Origin: Flavobacteriales bacterium
Lineage (GTDB): Bacteria > Bacteroidota > Bacteroidia > NS11-12g > UBA9320
Reading direction: 5' to 3'
Assembly: GCA_020635355.1 (NCBI GenBank)
Contig: JACJZW010000013.1
Coordinates: forward strand, 1-64,000
Length of the DNA stretch: 64,000 nucleotides
Position 1 is the first letter of the stretch. Every line of letters starts with the position of its first letter. Below the pieces are notes generated by a model, which was not told where the DNA came from, searched no databases, and worked only from the letters and a program-made list of their open reading frames with translations. This document shows, piece by piece, positions 9,413 to 19,285 of this stretch. The translations under genes and the position numbers were made by a program.

Positions 9413-10644
9413 TCCCGATAATTCCCATTGCGATCGGTCATTAGAATGAAGTGATCGTCATTCTCTTTACCCTTTCCAAAACCTGCCACACTACCGGTAG
9501 CCATATACCCTTCAGGTGTTTCCCGAACATGGTACATCAGACCCGATCCGCCAAAATCATAAATACGACGCCACTGAACCGTCCCTGTGGCCGATAGCTT
9601 CATAATAAAGGATTGAAAGTAGGATGAACTCAACGGTGTGCAATATCCACAAACCACCGTACCACCATCCGAGGTGGACTCAATATAGGTTGGATTCACG
9701 TTGAGCGCCTGTTCAAATCTGATGGGCGTACGCCACACCACATTATTGTTCTCATCCGTATTTATCACTTCCATGAGATCATTGCGGTTTTCACCTCCTT
9801 GAAAGAAAAAGAATCCGGGAGATAAGACACATGTAAGAGTGCGATCCGAATTCAACGTCTGTGAGAGCACGAATCGATCTTCCACACTGGAGGGATCCAA
9901 CACCTTGAAGGAATACTCTGCATCCGGGCCAATCTTGGCAAAAAATACTTTGATTGGATCAGACCAGGACCAGTTCGATTTCGGATAGCATGTTCCCGTG
10001 ATCCAGTATGTGTACTCCCCATCGGCATCTAACTCCACCCGATAAGGATAAAAGGAAAGCGCCTTAAAGCCTAGGCCGCTATTGGGAACATTGTACAGGT
10101 TACCCAAGGTATCCGCATCCTTTCCCCAGACAGCCAGGTAATTGGATGACGAACCTGCCCCATATCCACTTCCAAAACCGACATAAATGCTGTCGTCATT
10201 ACCCAAGATGGGATCAGAAAAAACATAAACCGGTTGATAGGATTCCACATATTCAAAGTGGCCAAGATTCTTACCATTGGGACTGATTCGGAAAACATCC
10301 CCACCCACCCAACTGGTGATCAGGTGATCGCCATTGGGTAAGGTCAATTTCCGGGCAAAGAAATCCTTTAAGGTACCATTGAGCTGGGTGGATAGCTCCG
10401 TTCCATGACCGTCCATTTTATCCAGACGCATGTGCTTGGTATCGCCTGAGCTTCCGCCTATGACGATAATACCCCCATCGGATGAGGGAATGGTGAAGAA
10501 GTTATAATCGGCGGTGAGTCCGCCATATTTTTTGAAATAAAATGTCTGATTACTCTCGGATGGTCCTATTTCCTTTTCACATGAAGTGATGATGACCGAG
10601 AGCATCATAAAAGTGAACAACCAACTGAACTGCTTTACTCTCAT
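9409..10644 (-). CDS. Propeller-like lipoprotein
   Basis: A 411-residue exported lipoprotein with lipobox VIITSC near residue 22. The mature part has repeats of the form SDGGxxVxGY, followed by MKLxxxGTVQWRR, as in beta-propeller lipoproteins of Bacteroidota. No catalytic motif is visible. It is the second gene of a pair: its start overlaps the stop of the upstream related lipoprotein gene by 4 nt (10641-10644). Confidence 0.7.
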   Translation of the reverse strand: MRVKQFSWLFTFMMLSVIITSCEKEIGPSESNQTFYFKKYGGLTADYNFFTIPSSDGGIIVIGGSSGDTKHMRLDKMDGHGTELSTQLNGTLKDFFARKLTLPNGDHLITSWVGGDVFRISPNGKNLGHFEYVESYQPVYVFSDPILGNDDSIYVGFGSGYGAGSSSNYLAVWGKDADTLGNLYNVPNSGLGFKALSFYPYRVELDADGEYTYWITGTCYPKSNWSWSDPIKVFFAKIGPDAEYSFKVLDPSSVEDRFVLSQTLNSDRTLTCVLSPGFFFFQGGENRNDLMEVINTDENNNVVWRTPIRFEQALNVNPTYIESTSDGGTVVCGYCTPLSSSYFQSFIMKLSATGTVQWRRIYDFGGSGLMYHVRETPEGYMATGSVAGFGKGKENDDHFILMTDRNGNYRD

Positions 10645-11879
10645 GGTTTCAATAATTTTATCTCTCCATTTTGATCCAGTTTGTATCGCATCAGCATCAG
10701 GGCATCCTTGGCATCATTGCTTCCAATCACAACCACTTCATCTGAAACCCGACGCGCTTCCAGCGCGATGTATCGGTTAAACTCATCTCCTACAAAACTT
10801 GAAAGTTCAACCTTACCTTGATCATTAAGTTCAATCAGCAATGCCTTCGAGGTTTGCATAATAGCGCCAGTGAGGTAGTCCAGATCAATGGATTGCCCGG
10901 TTATGGTTAAGCCACCGGCTTGAGTGTAGGATATACCGTTGCCGGCGGAGCAGCCCAATCCGTACAGCGTCGTGTCCAGTTGAACATTGCCCTCCATATC
11001 CCACTCCATTGCCCTAATTCCAGCCTTTTTGGTTGGTTCGGTATAGGTTGTGGCTAAGGCCAATTTGGTACCTTGACAATCGAAGCCAACAATGGTAACT
11101 TTTTCGACCGAAGCCGTCATGGCCATCGACTCAAAAAGTGTCTCGCCTCGGTTGGCCCCAAATCTGGGTTCAAGTGCAATGCGATACGGATGATATTGAT
11201 TCACCTCGGAGGAAAATCCTGATTTGCTGCACATACCCATCACCACAATGTTCCCATCGTATTCACAAGCACCAACGGCATAATCATGCCAGGGCCCTAT
11301 TTCGCGACTTCTTGACCAAATCTCCTCGCCATTGGGATCCAGTTTATAAATCTGACTGCTCATGTTTACATTGTTAACCGCCCCCACAACAACCAAACTT
11401 TTGTCGGCCAATTCAGTCAGGTTATAAAACCACATTTCAAATTCATCTCCGTAAGATTTCGTCCAAAGTACATTTCCGTTTGCGTCGAACTTAGATATCA
11501 AACCATGCTTCAACTCCTGCGGTGAATATTCAACCGATAAGGTATACCCCACAGCGAGATAGCTGCCATCCGAGATCTTGTATACGCCATTAAATCCATC
11601 CAGATTGGAGCCGCCTATCGTACGTTCCCAGTCCAGATCACCGTCTTTATTAATGTGGGAGATGAACGCATCACCCTTGGCCTCACCTACCATAACAAAT
11701 CCGCCATCACCATCCACTATGGTGCGATTGATGAAGGAATAACCGGAATTGACATAGTATTGAATAGCCGATTTACTCTCTGGTTCCGAAACCTCTGTTC
11801 GCTTGCAACCGGACTGACTCATGGTGAATCCCACCGCTGCTGCCAAGACCAGGATTATTCGGGTTTTACGACACATCAT
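10641..11879 (-). CDS. Propeller-like lipoprotein, related to its downstream neighbour
   Basis: 412 residues with an N-terminal signal and a Cys after MSQSG. The mature protein carries GDGGFVMVG, KDGDLDWERTIGG and DANGNVLWTKSYG repeats, the usual blade signature of DxDGxxxW propeller lipoproteins. Two adjacent ATGs (11879 and 11876) are possible starts. It is co-transcribed with the following lipoprotein gene. The 122 bp upstream (11880-12001) separate it from the WG-repeat gene on the same strand. Confidence 0.7.
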   Translation of the reverse strand: MMCRKTRIILVLAAAVGFTMSQSGCKRTEVSEPESKSAIQYYVNSGYSFINRTIVDGDGGFVMVGEAKGDAFISHINKDGDLDWERTIGGSNLDGFNGVYKISDGSYLAVGYTLSVEYSPQELKHGLISKFDANGNVLWTKSYGDEFEMWFYNLTELADKSLVVVGAVNNVNMSSQIYKLDPNGEEIWSRSREIGPWHDYAVGACEYDGNIVVMGMCSKSGFSSEVNQYHPYRIALEPRFGANRGETLFESMAMTASVEKVTIVGFDCQGTKLALATTYTEPTKKAGIRAMEWDMEGNVQLDTTLYGLGCSAGNGISYTQAGGLTITGQSIDLDYLTGAIMQTSKALLIELNDQGKVELSSFVGDEFNRYIALEARRVSDEVVVIGSNDAKDALMLMRYKLDQNGEIKLLKP

Positions 11880-12001
11880 TGTGCAATATAGAGAATTATC
11901 AGATTAATGTAACCCCAGTGTTACGTGGAGGGAGGAAGAACGGTGAATTTGCCCCACCCAAGAGTGGATCATTCAGATTGCATAGCATTGTGCCACCTGC
12001 C

Positions 12002-13471
12002 CTAGTCCTTAAAATATTCAAGACCTTGTTTATTGGCCCACCCCTTGAATTTCTCACCGTCAAAAAGTGCGTAAAGGGAATATGTATTAAAAATGGATCG
12101 CATCACCGGAGGATATCTGAAAATAGGCTCAATAACATCGGCTTTTGAATACTCATGAGCACTTCCAGGGTGGTATCCGTAAAGACCGTCCTTCTCCGTG
12201 ACAAAACATTCCAGCGTGTCGCCATGAATAACCGGAGTATAGATTCGATCATACTTCATCGGTAACACTTCCTCTAACTGAGTCCCATGTAAGCCATAGA
12301 ATCCAGCTTTGGTCACAATGAACCACACCTTTAAATAGGTGAAGAGCGGCTGAATGGAATCGTACTCAAACGGTAAGAGAATGGTACCCCGTGCATCCAT
12401 CACACCGTATTTTCCTTCCTTGACAGCCACAAAGATGGGCAACTTGAATCGGTCAAAGTAGTATCCTTTCAGCGATTCAAACTCCGGTTGAATGCGGGCA
12501 AAACTTGTGATAACCCCCAACTTGTCACCACTGGTATATACCACATACATCAAGGGATGATTTTCGATTTGATATCGATCCTCCCGACACCTGACGGTTT
12601 CGAGATACCTGCGTTGATGTTCCGGAACGTCAAACGAATGATCCTGAAATGGAGGCGAAAGATGATACCGTTTAACGAGGATGGTATCCTTTTGGGCTCC
12701 AGTCCCTTGAACCTGCATCAACGAATAACGCTGATTGTCACGCATCCAAAAAAACGACCGATTCTTATTCGGGGCAGGATCATAGGAATCCAACACGTCC
12801 ATTTCCTCGGTTATCGGGTAGTAAGAATCCTCTTCTATGGCGTCACATGGTTGATAGAACCGTCTTTTCTCCTTGTTGTTATACTTATGCTCATAGTATG
12901 ACTTTGTTTTTCCGCTGTACACGATGAGTTTATCCGCACCATCGCGGGAGACGATACTATCTGCTTTGAACGTCTGATGAAAATCGATCTCTATGGATTC
13001 TTCATTGATGATCATCACATCCCATAGACCTGATTTTCGCTCAATAACTAGCGTGGTGCCGTCGTAATGCAAAAAATGGGTGGTAAAGCGAATCAACTCG
13101 CCGGAAAGCACATGCGTACCATTGTGCAAATACAATTCACCAAAAGGTTCTTCCAATGTGGAATCTACCGGCTGAAAAATGGCGCATTGCATAACCGGAC
13201 GAGCCTTTCGGTCAAATACAATCGGGGTTAGCTGATGGCTTCCCTGGAATAAACCCCATTTGTGATCCTTTTCGGCATAGAGTAAGGTACCGTCTGATGG
13301 ATAATACGAACCCACAAAATCAAATTCCGGTTCCAGCAATATCTTACCGGTAGCATCACACATGCCCCACAATTCTCCGGAACGATAGGGAATCACATAC
13401 TGCTGGGCTGCCAACTGAAGTGACGAAATCATCACGACAAGAAACAAACCGAACGTGGGCAACTTACTCAT
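12002..13471 (-). CDS. Exported WG-repeat protein
   Basis: 489 residues with a signal peptide (cleavage near LAAQQ). Degenerate WG repeats occur at both ends: LWGMCDATGKILLEPEFD near the N-terminus, KWGLF soon after, then KYGVMDARGTILLPFEYD, FYGLHGTQ, LYGYHPG and FKGWANKQG toward the C-terminus. WG repeats form ~35-residue beta units of unknown role, often in surface or stress proteins of Bacteroidota. The gene is divergent from the sortilin-like gene, with 142 bp between the starts. Confidence 0.75.
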   Translation of the reverse strand: MSKLPTFGLFLVVMISSLQLAAQQYVIPYRSGELWGMCDATGKILLEPEFDFVGSYYPSDGTLLYAEKDHKWGLFQGSHQLTPIVFDRKARPVMQCAIFQPVDSTLEEPFGELYLHNGTHVLSGELIRFTTHFLHYDGTTLVIERKSGLWDVMIINEESIEIDFHQTFKADSIVSRDGADKLIVYSGKTKSYYEHKYNNKEKRRFYQPCDAIEEDSYYPITEEMDVLDSYDPAPNKNRSFFWMRDNQRYSLMQVQGTGAQKDTILVKRYHLSPPFQDHSFDVPEHQRRYLETVRCREDRYQIENHPLMYVVYTSGDKLGVITSFARIQPEFESLKGYYFDRFKLPIFVAVKEGKYGVMDARGTILLPFEYDSIQPLFTYLKVWFIVTKAGFYGLHGTQLEEVLPMKYDRIYTPVIHGDTLECFVTEKDGLYGYHPGSAHEYSKADVIEPIFRYPPVMRSIFNTYSLYALFDGEKFKGWANKQGLEYFKD

Positions 13472-13613
13472 GGATGTTCAAATATATCAACTCCGCCCTT
13501 CGCCCGGCATTCTTCCCGTCCATGGATTTATCACGTACACAGAATATCTGCTACCGCCATTCGGTAAACAATGCCGCAACCTCGTATTATTGTTCACCCT
13601 AATTCATACGAAT

Positions 13614-16600
13614 ATGATCCAACGTATACCTTCCCGTATCCTTCTGATTTCATTCATCCTTGTATTGACCATGCCCTTCGCGGTGGCTCAGAAAAAGGAA
13701 AAAAGTGCGGATAACTATCCGCTAAAATCAAGTCAGCTGAGTGGACTAAAATTCCGCAGTGTTGGGCCGGCACTCACCTCGGGTCGAGTGGCCGACATTG
13801 CCGTTAACCCCAACAATCCGAATGAATATTTCGTGGCTGCTGCGTCAGGTGGAGTATGGAAAACTACCACTGCCGGCACCGTATTCACTCCGGTATTTGA
13901 TGGACAGGGAAGTTATTCCATCGGATGCGTCACCTATGACCCCACCAATCATCATGTCATTTGGGTTGGCACCGGGGAGAACAACAATCAGCGCAGTGTG
14001 GCCTATGGCGATGGTGTTTATAAATCGGAAGATGGTGGGAAGTCCTGGAAGAATATGGGACTTAAAAACTCGGAACACATTGGTGAAATTGTGGTTCACC
14101 CAACTAACGGTGACATCGTTTACGTTTCGGCCATGGGGCCACTCTGGAATGAAGGGGGAGATCGGGGAATCTATAAAACCACGGACGGTGGTAAAACCTG
14201 GAACCGCGTCCTTGAAATTGATGAGCATACCGGTGTAGCCGATTTGGTGATGGATCCGCGTAATCCCAATGTGTTGTATGCAGCCTCGCAGCAACGTCGG
14301 CGTCACGTCTTTACCTACATTGGTGGCGGACCGGGTTCAACCATTTATAAATCAACCGATGGCGGTGCCACCTGGAACAAGATCAATAAGGGATTGCCCG
14401 GCGTGGATATGGGACGGATTGGGTTGGCCATTGCACCATCTAATCCGGATATCGTATACGCTATTGTAGAAGCTGCTGATGGCAAAGGAGGTTTTTATCG
14501 ATCGGTAAACCGTGGTGCGAGCTGGAACAAGATGAGCGGATACAGCACTAGTGGAAATTACTATCAGGAGATTGTGTGTGATCCCAAAGACGAGAACAAG
14601 GTATTTGTAATGGATACCTGGCTTCATCACACCGAAGATGGTGGTAAAACGGTCAAAGCAACCGGTGAGGATGCCAAACACGTGGACAATCACGCCATGT
14701 GGATTGACCCATCCAATACCAATCACTGGTTAGTGGGTTGCGATGGCGGGGTCTATGAAACCTTTGATCACGCCAAACATTGGGACTATAAATCCAACCT
14801 GCCCATCACCCAGTTCTACAAGGTATCCGTGGACAATGACGTACCATTTTACAATATTTATGGAGGGACGCAGGATAACAACAGTCAGGGAGGTCCATCC
14901 CGAACCATCAATGAACACGGAATCACCAATTCAGATTGGTACATCACCCGGGGTGGTGATGGTTTCGAGACGGTTATTGATCCGGTGAATCCCGACATCG
15001 TTTACTCCCAATCTCAGTACGGATGGTTGGTTCGATACGATCGAAAAAGTGGTGAAACGGTAAACATCAAACCACAGCACAAGATGGGTGATCCCGGCCT
15101 CCGATGGAACTGGGATGCACCGTTGATCATCTCGCCACATGATCACGAACGACTGTATTTCGCAGCCAACAAGATTTTTAAAAGTGATGATCGAGGGGAT
15201 TCCTGGACCGAAATCAGCCCGGATCTTACCAAACAAATTGATCGGAATAAACTCAAGGTCATGGGACGCGTTTGGGAAATGGAAGCGGTTGAAAAAAATA
15301 AATCCACCACCATTTATGGAAACATCATTGCCCTGGATGAATCACCCATTCAACGCGGTCTGCTCTATGCCGGTACGGATGACGGGTTGATACAAGTGAC
15401 TGAAAACGATGGCCAAAGCTGGCGGAAAGTGGACGGCATTTCCGGCATTCCGGAAAACACTTACGTGAACGCACTGGTATGCTCGCAGCACAATGCGAAT
15501 CGCGTATTTACCGTATTCAACAACCACAAACAAGGTGATTTTAAACCCTACATCATGCGGTCAAATGATCGTGGGAAAACATGGAAAAACATCAGTGAAA
15601 CTTTGCCGGAGCGTGGAACCGTATACGACATTGCGGAGGACCACATTAACCCTGATCTATTGTTTGCCGGAACGGAGTTCGGTGTGTATGTCTCTATTGA
15701 CCGAGGCGAGCACTGGGTACAAATGAAAAGTGGCTTACCTACCATTGCCGTTCGCGATCTGGAAATTCAGAAACGCGAGAATGATTTGATTCTGGGCACC
15801 TTTGGTCGAAGCTTTTATGTACTGGATGATTACTCACCCCTGAGAGAGTACGATCTCTCCGACACCCTGGCAAATGGAAAGATTTACCCGATTAAAACAG
15901 CCTATATGTATTTTGAGGCTACCCCGATGGGCAATGCCACCATGGGTCATAATTTATTCAGCACACCCAATCCGGAGGTTGGTGCCGTATTCACCTATTT
16001 GGTGAACGATTCCATGAAAACACTCAAGGAAATCCGCCAAGCGGCGGAGAAGAAAATCAAGAAAGACGGAGGTGATACGTACTACCCCGACCTGGACGCT
16101 ATTCATGCCGAAGATCGGGATGAAAAGCCCTATTTATTGTTTGAAATCCGGGATACCGCCAACCAGGTAATCACCCGATTAAAAAAAGATTATGCGCCCG
16201 GATTACAGCGCGTTGTCTGGGATTTTCATTACCCATCCAACAGTCCTATTCAGATTCACATCCCGAAACCGGGTCGTTACAGCAGTCCCGACAAAGGTCC
16301 GATGGCCTTACCCGGGAACTACACGGTTCAGCTATTTAAAGTGCATAACGGTGATGTTAAGCAGCTCACGGAAAAGGAAACCTTCACCATTACTCCGCTA
16401 AACAATCTGACCATTCCTGCCAATAAACGTGATGAAGTACTGGACTTTCAGAACGAGGTTGGTAATTTGATTCGGACGGTTTCAACGGCCGGTAAACTGA
16501 AATCGGATTTGGATACCCGACTCAAACACATCGAAACGGCAGCAGAGCGTTTCCCATCCATACCGCTCTCGTTTTTCAAAGAGATCCGGGATCTTGAGTT

Positions 16601-16901
16601 GCTGATGGACGAAATTGAAATTGAATTCAATGGCGATCAATCGCTGGCCTCCCGGGAATTTGAGACGCCAAATTCACTTTATACCCGATTGTACCTCGCC
16701 CATTATGGTTCACTCTTCAATTCCACTAACATCACCCAAACCAGCAGGGATATGTATAAGGAGGCACAGGTTCAGTATGCGGCCTTGAAGCCTAAGCTCA
16801 AATCGGCAGAAGCCAAGGTTATTGTCCTGGAGAAGAAGCTGGATGAATTGGGAATTCCGTATACACCGGGTCGTGAATTACCTGACCAGTATCGGGATTA
16901 A
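13614..16901 (+). CDS. Sortilin/VPS10-type BNR-repeat exported protein
   Basis: 1095 residues from the ATG at 13614. The frame is open upstream to 13455, but only this start yields a normal signal peptide (cleavage near AVAQK). About ten-bladed propeller sequence with repeated sialidase-type Asp boxes (SxDGGxTW) fills residues ~40-750, as in the Sortilin_N/VPS10 family (for example SEDGGKSWKNM, TTDGGKTWNRV and STDGGATWNKI). The C-terminal third is less repetitive, with a helical part near residues 940-1070. Such proteins are often annotated as glycosyl hydrolases, but no glycosidase active site is evident, so I would not assign an activity. No T9SS domain is seen. The gene ends in a 4-nt tail-to-tail overlap with the GT87 gene. 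Confidence 0.8.
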   Translation: MIQRIPSRILLISFILVLTMPFAVAQKKEKSADNYPLKSSQLSGLKFRSVGPALTSGRVADIAVNPNNPNEYFVAAASGGVWKTTTAGTVFTPVFDGQGSYSIGCVTYDPTNHHVIWVGTGENNNQRSVAYGDGVYKSEDGGKSWKNMGLKNSEHIGEIVVHPTNGDIVYVSAMGPLWNEGGDRGIYKTTDGGKTWNRVLEIDEHTGVADLVMDPRNPNVLYAASQQRRRHVFTYIGGGPGSTIYKSTDGGATWNKINKGLPGVDMGRIGLAIAPSNPDIVYAIVEAADGKGGFYRSVNRGASWNKMSGYSTSGNYYQEIVCDPKDENKVFVMDTWLHHTEDGGKTVKATGEDAKHVDNHAMWIDPSNTNHWLVGCDGGVYETFDHAKHWDYKSNLPITQFYKVSVDNDVPFYNIYGGTQDNNSQGGPSRTINEHGITNSDWYITRGGDGFETVIDPVNPDIVYSQSQYGWLVRYDRKSGETVNIKPQHKMGDPGLRWNWDAPLIISPHDHERLYFAANKIFKSDDRGDSWTEISPDLTKQIDRNKLKVMGRVWEMEAVEKNKSTTIYGNIIALDESPIQRGLLYAGTDDGLIQVTENDGQSWRKVDGISGIPENTYVNALVCSQHNANRVFTVFNNHKQGDFKPYIMRSNDRGKTWKNISETLPERGTVYDIAEDHINPDLLFAGTEFGVYVSIDRGEHWVQMKSGLPTIAVRDLEIQKRENDLILGTFGRSFYVLDDYSPLREYDLSDTLANGKIYPIKTAYMYFEATPMGNATMGHNLFSTPNPEVGAVFTYLVNDSMKTLKEIRQAAEKKIKKDGGDTYYPDLDAIHAEDRDEKPYLLFEIRDTANQVITRLKKDYAPGLQRVVWDFHYPSNSPIQIHIPKPGRYSSPDKGPMALPGNYTVQLFKVHNGDVKQLTEKETFTITPLNNLTIPANKRDEVLDFQNEVGNLIRTVSTAGKLKSDLDTRLKHIETAAERFPSIPLSFFKEIRDLELLMDEIEIEFNGDQSLASREFETPNSLYTRLYLAHYGSLFNSTNITQTSRDMYKEAQVQYAALKPKLKSAEAKVIVLEKKLDELGIPYTPGRELPDQYRD

Positions 16902-18049
16902 TTCCGGGAAGTTTTAAGAATCTTGCGAAACAAATATACCTGAAGGAGTACACCCCAGGTAATGGCCCCAAACACCTCGGCCACGTCTGATGGCGTGCGT
17001 TGAATGACGCCTTCGGTTGTGAGTATGGTTAGGATGAAACTCAGAATAATGAGTCCGGAAATCCATCGGTTTTGAGGGTTTTGAAAACGGGATACCGCCA
17101 CGAAGTATAGCGGGAACAGAAATACAAAGTAATATTTCCAGGCCAATGGAGAGGCGATGGGAATGAGCGCCAACACCACAGCTATCTCCGCCGCTTTCTG
17201 ATTCATGGGTGTTGATTTCCACGAAGAGCGCATCCACCAGGCAAACGGAATTAGAAGAATGAGCAAGAGTGCCTGACTCACCACCTTGGCGAGTTCCAGT
17301 GGTAGGCTCATGATGTTATATTGAATGCCTAGACCGCGGGTCACATCGGACAAAAGCCCTATGCCAAACGGCAGGAACGCCTGATTTTTATGTAAGATGA
17401 TGGGATCACCCAATAGTCGGTGTTCAATCCAGGTATGAAAGGCCAGGTGCGTTTCCAATCCACCCATGATCGGAAAACAGAGGGCATTGATGGCGAAGAT
17501 GCCCACCACAGTAGCACCAACCGGCTTAAGATTTCGTTTATAAAGCAGATAGAACAGAATAAAAATGGGGTATACTTTTAGGGAGATGATGAAGGCCAGC
17601 AGAAGTGAAGCCATCACCCATCTTCCACGATCCAACAGCCTGAACACACCCAAACTAGCGAATAACAACATGGAATTGATCTGGATATTGGAGATATCCT
17701 CAATGACAAATCGGAAAACGAGTATAAATGGCAGTAAAACACGCCAATCACGCCACCACTCACTGCGGTTCATTTGAACATCAAACAGCCATGTACTCAT
17801 TCGTACGATCCCGATCCAGGAGAGGGCAATGCCCATTAACCAGATTCCTCGGATCAATAATGGACTCCAATTATGCACCAACGCCAATGGGACAGAGAAG
17901 ATGGCAAAAAAGGGCGGCCAGGTATTCAGAAAATCCGCATAAATATCGGTACCGTTCAACACGGCATTACCGGCATTCACATATCCCATGAAATCGCCAT
18001 CGCGTTGAATGTCACGGATGAATTCAAAAACATAGGCCAGTCCAATCAA
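16898..18049 (-). CDS. GT87-family polyprenyl-sugar-dependent membrane glycosyltransferase
   Basis: At least 383 residues, with about ten hydrophobic segments. Near the N-terminus is GDFMGYVNAGNAVLNGTDIY, the GT87 (DUF2029) signature with its acidic residue after TM1. A TWPP loop follows. Such enzymes add sugars from a lipid carrier on the outer face of the inner membrane. The coordinates use a TTG at 18049, but that start cuts the first membrane helix in half. The frame continues upstream without ATG, GTG or TTG to the TAG of the preceding gene (18119-18121), and that stretch would complete the helix (SVPLVLWALIGLAYVF). The true start is therefore uncertain. It is the last gene of the recQ/glycosyltransferase run. 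Confidence 0.75.
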   Translation of the reverse strand: MIGLAYVFEFIRDIQRDGDFMGYVNAGNAVLNGTDIYADFLNTWPPFFAIFSVPLALVHNWSPLLIRGIWLMGIALSWIGIVRMSTWLFDVQMNRSEWWRDWRVLLPFILVFRFVIEDISNIQINSMLLFASLGVFRLLDRGRWVMASLLLAFIISLKVYPIFILFYLLYKRNLKPVGATVVGIFAINALCFPIMGGLETHLAFHTWIEHRLLGDPIILHKNQAFLPFGIGLLSDVTRGLGIQYNIMSLPLELAKVVSQALLLILLIPFAWWMRSSWKSTPMNQKAAEIAVVLALIPIASPLAWKYYFVFLFPLYFVAVSRFQNPQNRWISGLIILSFILTILTTEGVIQRTPSDVAEVFGAITWGVLLQVYLFRKILKTSRN

Positions 18050-18118
18050 TGCCCAGAGGACAAGGGGAACAGAACGCTTAAATCTATGTTGAGTGAATGC
18101 GGGCAGAACCCTCCAAAT

Positions 18119-19285
18119 CTACGCAAACAAATGGCTAAATTTTGATTGAACGTGATGTTCAAATCCAATGGCCTTGAGGAGTACGGCAGCACTTCGCTCA
18201 TTGTCATACTGCTCCAATAGCGTGGTTTCACGCTTTTCCAGTTCGGAATGGTCCATGGGTGTCTCCCACAAATCCAGAATGGCCTTTTTGTAGGCGGCAG
18301 GTGTGTCGGCAATCCGGCACAAGGATTCCAATCCGGTATCCCGGGTCATTTTGGAATTCGCAACGCAATGACGCCCCATGAACAAGGCATTGATCAGTTT
18401 GAGCTTGATACCCGTTGCCTGATTGGTATGCAACAAATTGATTTGCGCATCGGCGATCAGATGATTAATTTCTTCCGAAGTAATCTGATGCTTGAGTTTG
18501 ATAAAGGAGTATTGCTCAACCAGTTGCTTGAGTTCATCCGACGGGTCATTACCCGCAATCACAACCGGCAATTGCAAATCTTTCAATACGTGATTAATGA
18601 GGTACATGGCTGCTTCGTTATTCTCACCAACCGATAGATTTCCGTGATAGAGAATAAACTTACCCTGACCTTCCTTCGTAGTGACCTGGTTGTTCACGTG
18701 AAACGGTGGAATCCAAATCGTGTTACCGTACTTGCGATCAAAGTGATACTGATCATTAGGCGAAATTGCCGCAATCAAATTGGCGTGTTTTAGCACGCGT
18801 TCATATCGTTTCAGTCGATCCGATTCCACCTTGAAAAAGTACTTCTTGAACAAATTGTTTTCAACGCGCTCCAGATGCTTGTAATAGTGGTGCTCCACGT
18901 TGTGGGTGCGCACAATTTTATATCGGTCTTTAAGGCGAGGATCGGCCAGATAATAGGTGCAATGCAGTCCTTCAAACAAAATAGGATGCTCGTCCCGCAT
19001 CAAGTTCTCTATGAGTTGGGTAGAGTTTCTCGATGCAACAATGTAGGGCTTGGTATTGTAAATCGGGTTCTTAAAAATCTTTCGACGGTAATAGGTGACC
19101 GACTCACACATACCCTTCAGCATGGCACTTTCTGACCTCCCATACTGGTAACAATGCAAATGAATTCGAACGCCCGCTTCTGAGAGGGCTGCCAATCGAT
19201 AGTAAATGTCAATGACTCCGCCGTAATTGGCTGGATAGGGCACGTCAAACGCAACGACGTGAAGATGCTTATCTGGTGGTCTCAT
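18119..19285 (-). CDS. GT-B fold glycosyltransferase (GT1/GT4-like)
   Basis: 388 residues from the ATG at 19285, preferred over the TTG at 19294 because MRPPDKHLHVVAFDVPYPANYGG is a normal GT-B N-terminus. The N-domain has a glycine-rich GGVIDIYYR loop. The C-domain contains ILYHGNLSVGEN and a late region with DAQINLLHTNQATGIKLKL, which corresponds to the donor-binding acidic/TG motif, although the usual EPxG form is not obvious. It overlaps the preceding glycosyltransferase gene by 17 nt and is followed in the same frame by the GT87 gene. The probable role is building a surface polysaccharide or glycolipid. Confidence 0.75.
   Translation of the reverse strand: MRPPDKHLHVVAFDVPYPANYGGVIDIYYRLAALSEAGVRIHLHCYQYGRSESAMLKGMCESVTYYRRKIFKNPIYNTKPYIVASRNSTQLIENLMRDEHPILFEGLHCTYYLADPRLKDRYKIVRTHNVEHHYYKHLERVENNLFKKYFFKVESDRLKRYERVLKHANLIAAISPNDQYHFDRKYGNTIWIPPFHVNNQVTTKEGQGKFILYHGNLSVGENNEAAMYLINHVLKDLQLPVVIAGNDPSDELKQLVEQYSFIKLKHQITSEEINHLIADAQINLLHTNQATGIKLKLINALFMGRHCVANSKMTRDTGLESLCRIADTPAAYKKAILDLWETPMDHSELEKRETTLLEQYDNERSAAVLLKAIGFEHHVQSKFSHLFA

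Noticed and set aside
13455..13613. N-terminal extension of the sortilin-like gene
   Set aside because: It overlaps the divergent WG-repeat gene start and would hide the signal peptide that begins at 13614.
18046..18312. 88-codon frame across the GT-B/GT87 junction
   Set aside because: Another frame of the glycosyltransferase end. Considered as a sign of frameshift, but it carries no GT87 sequence beyond the junction.
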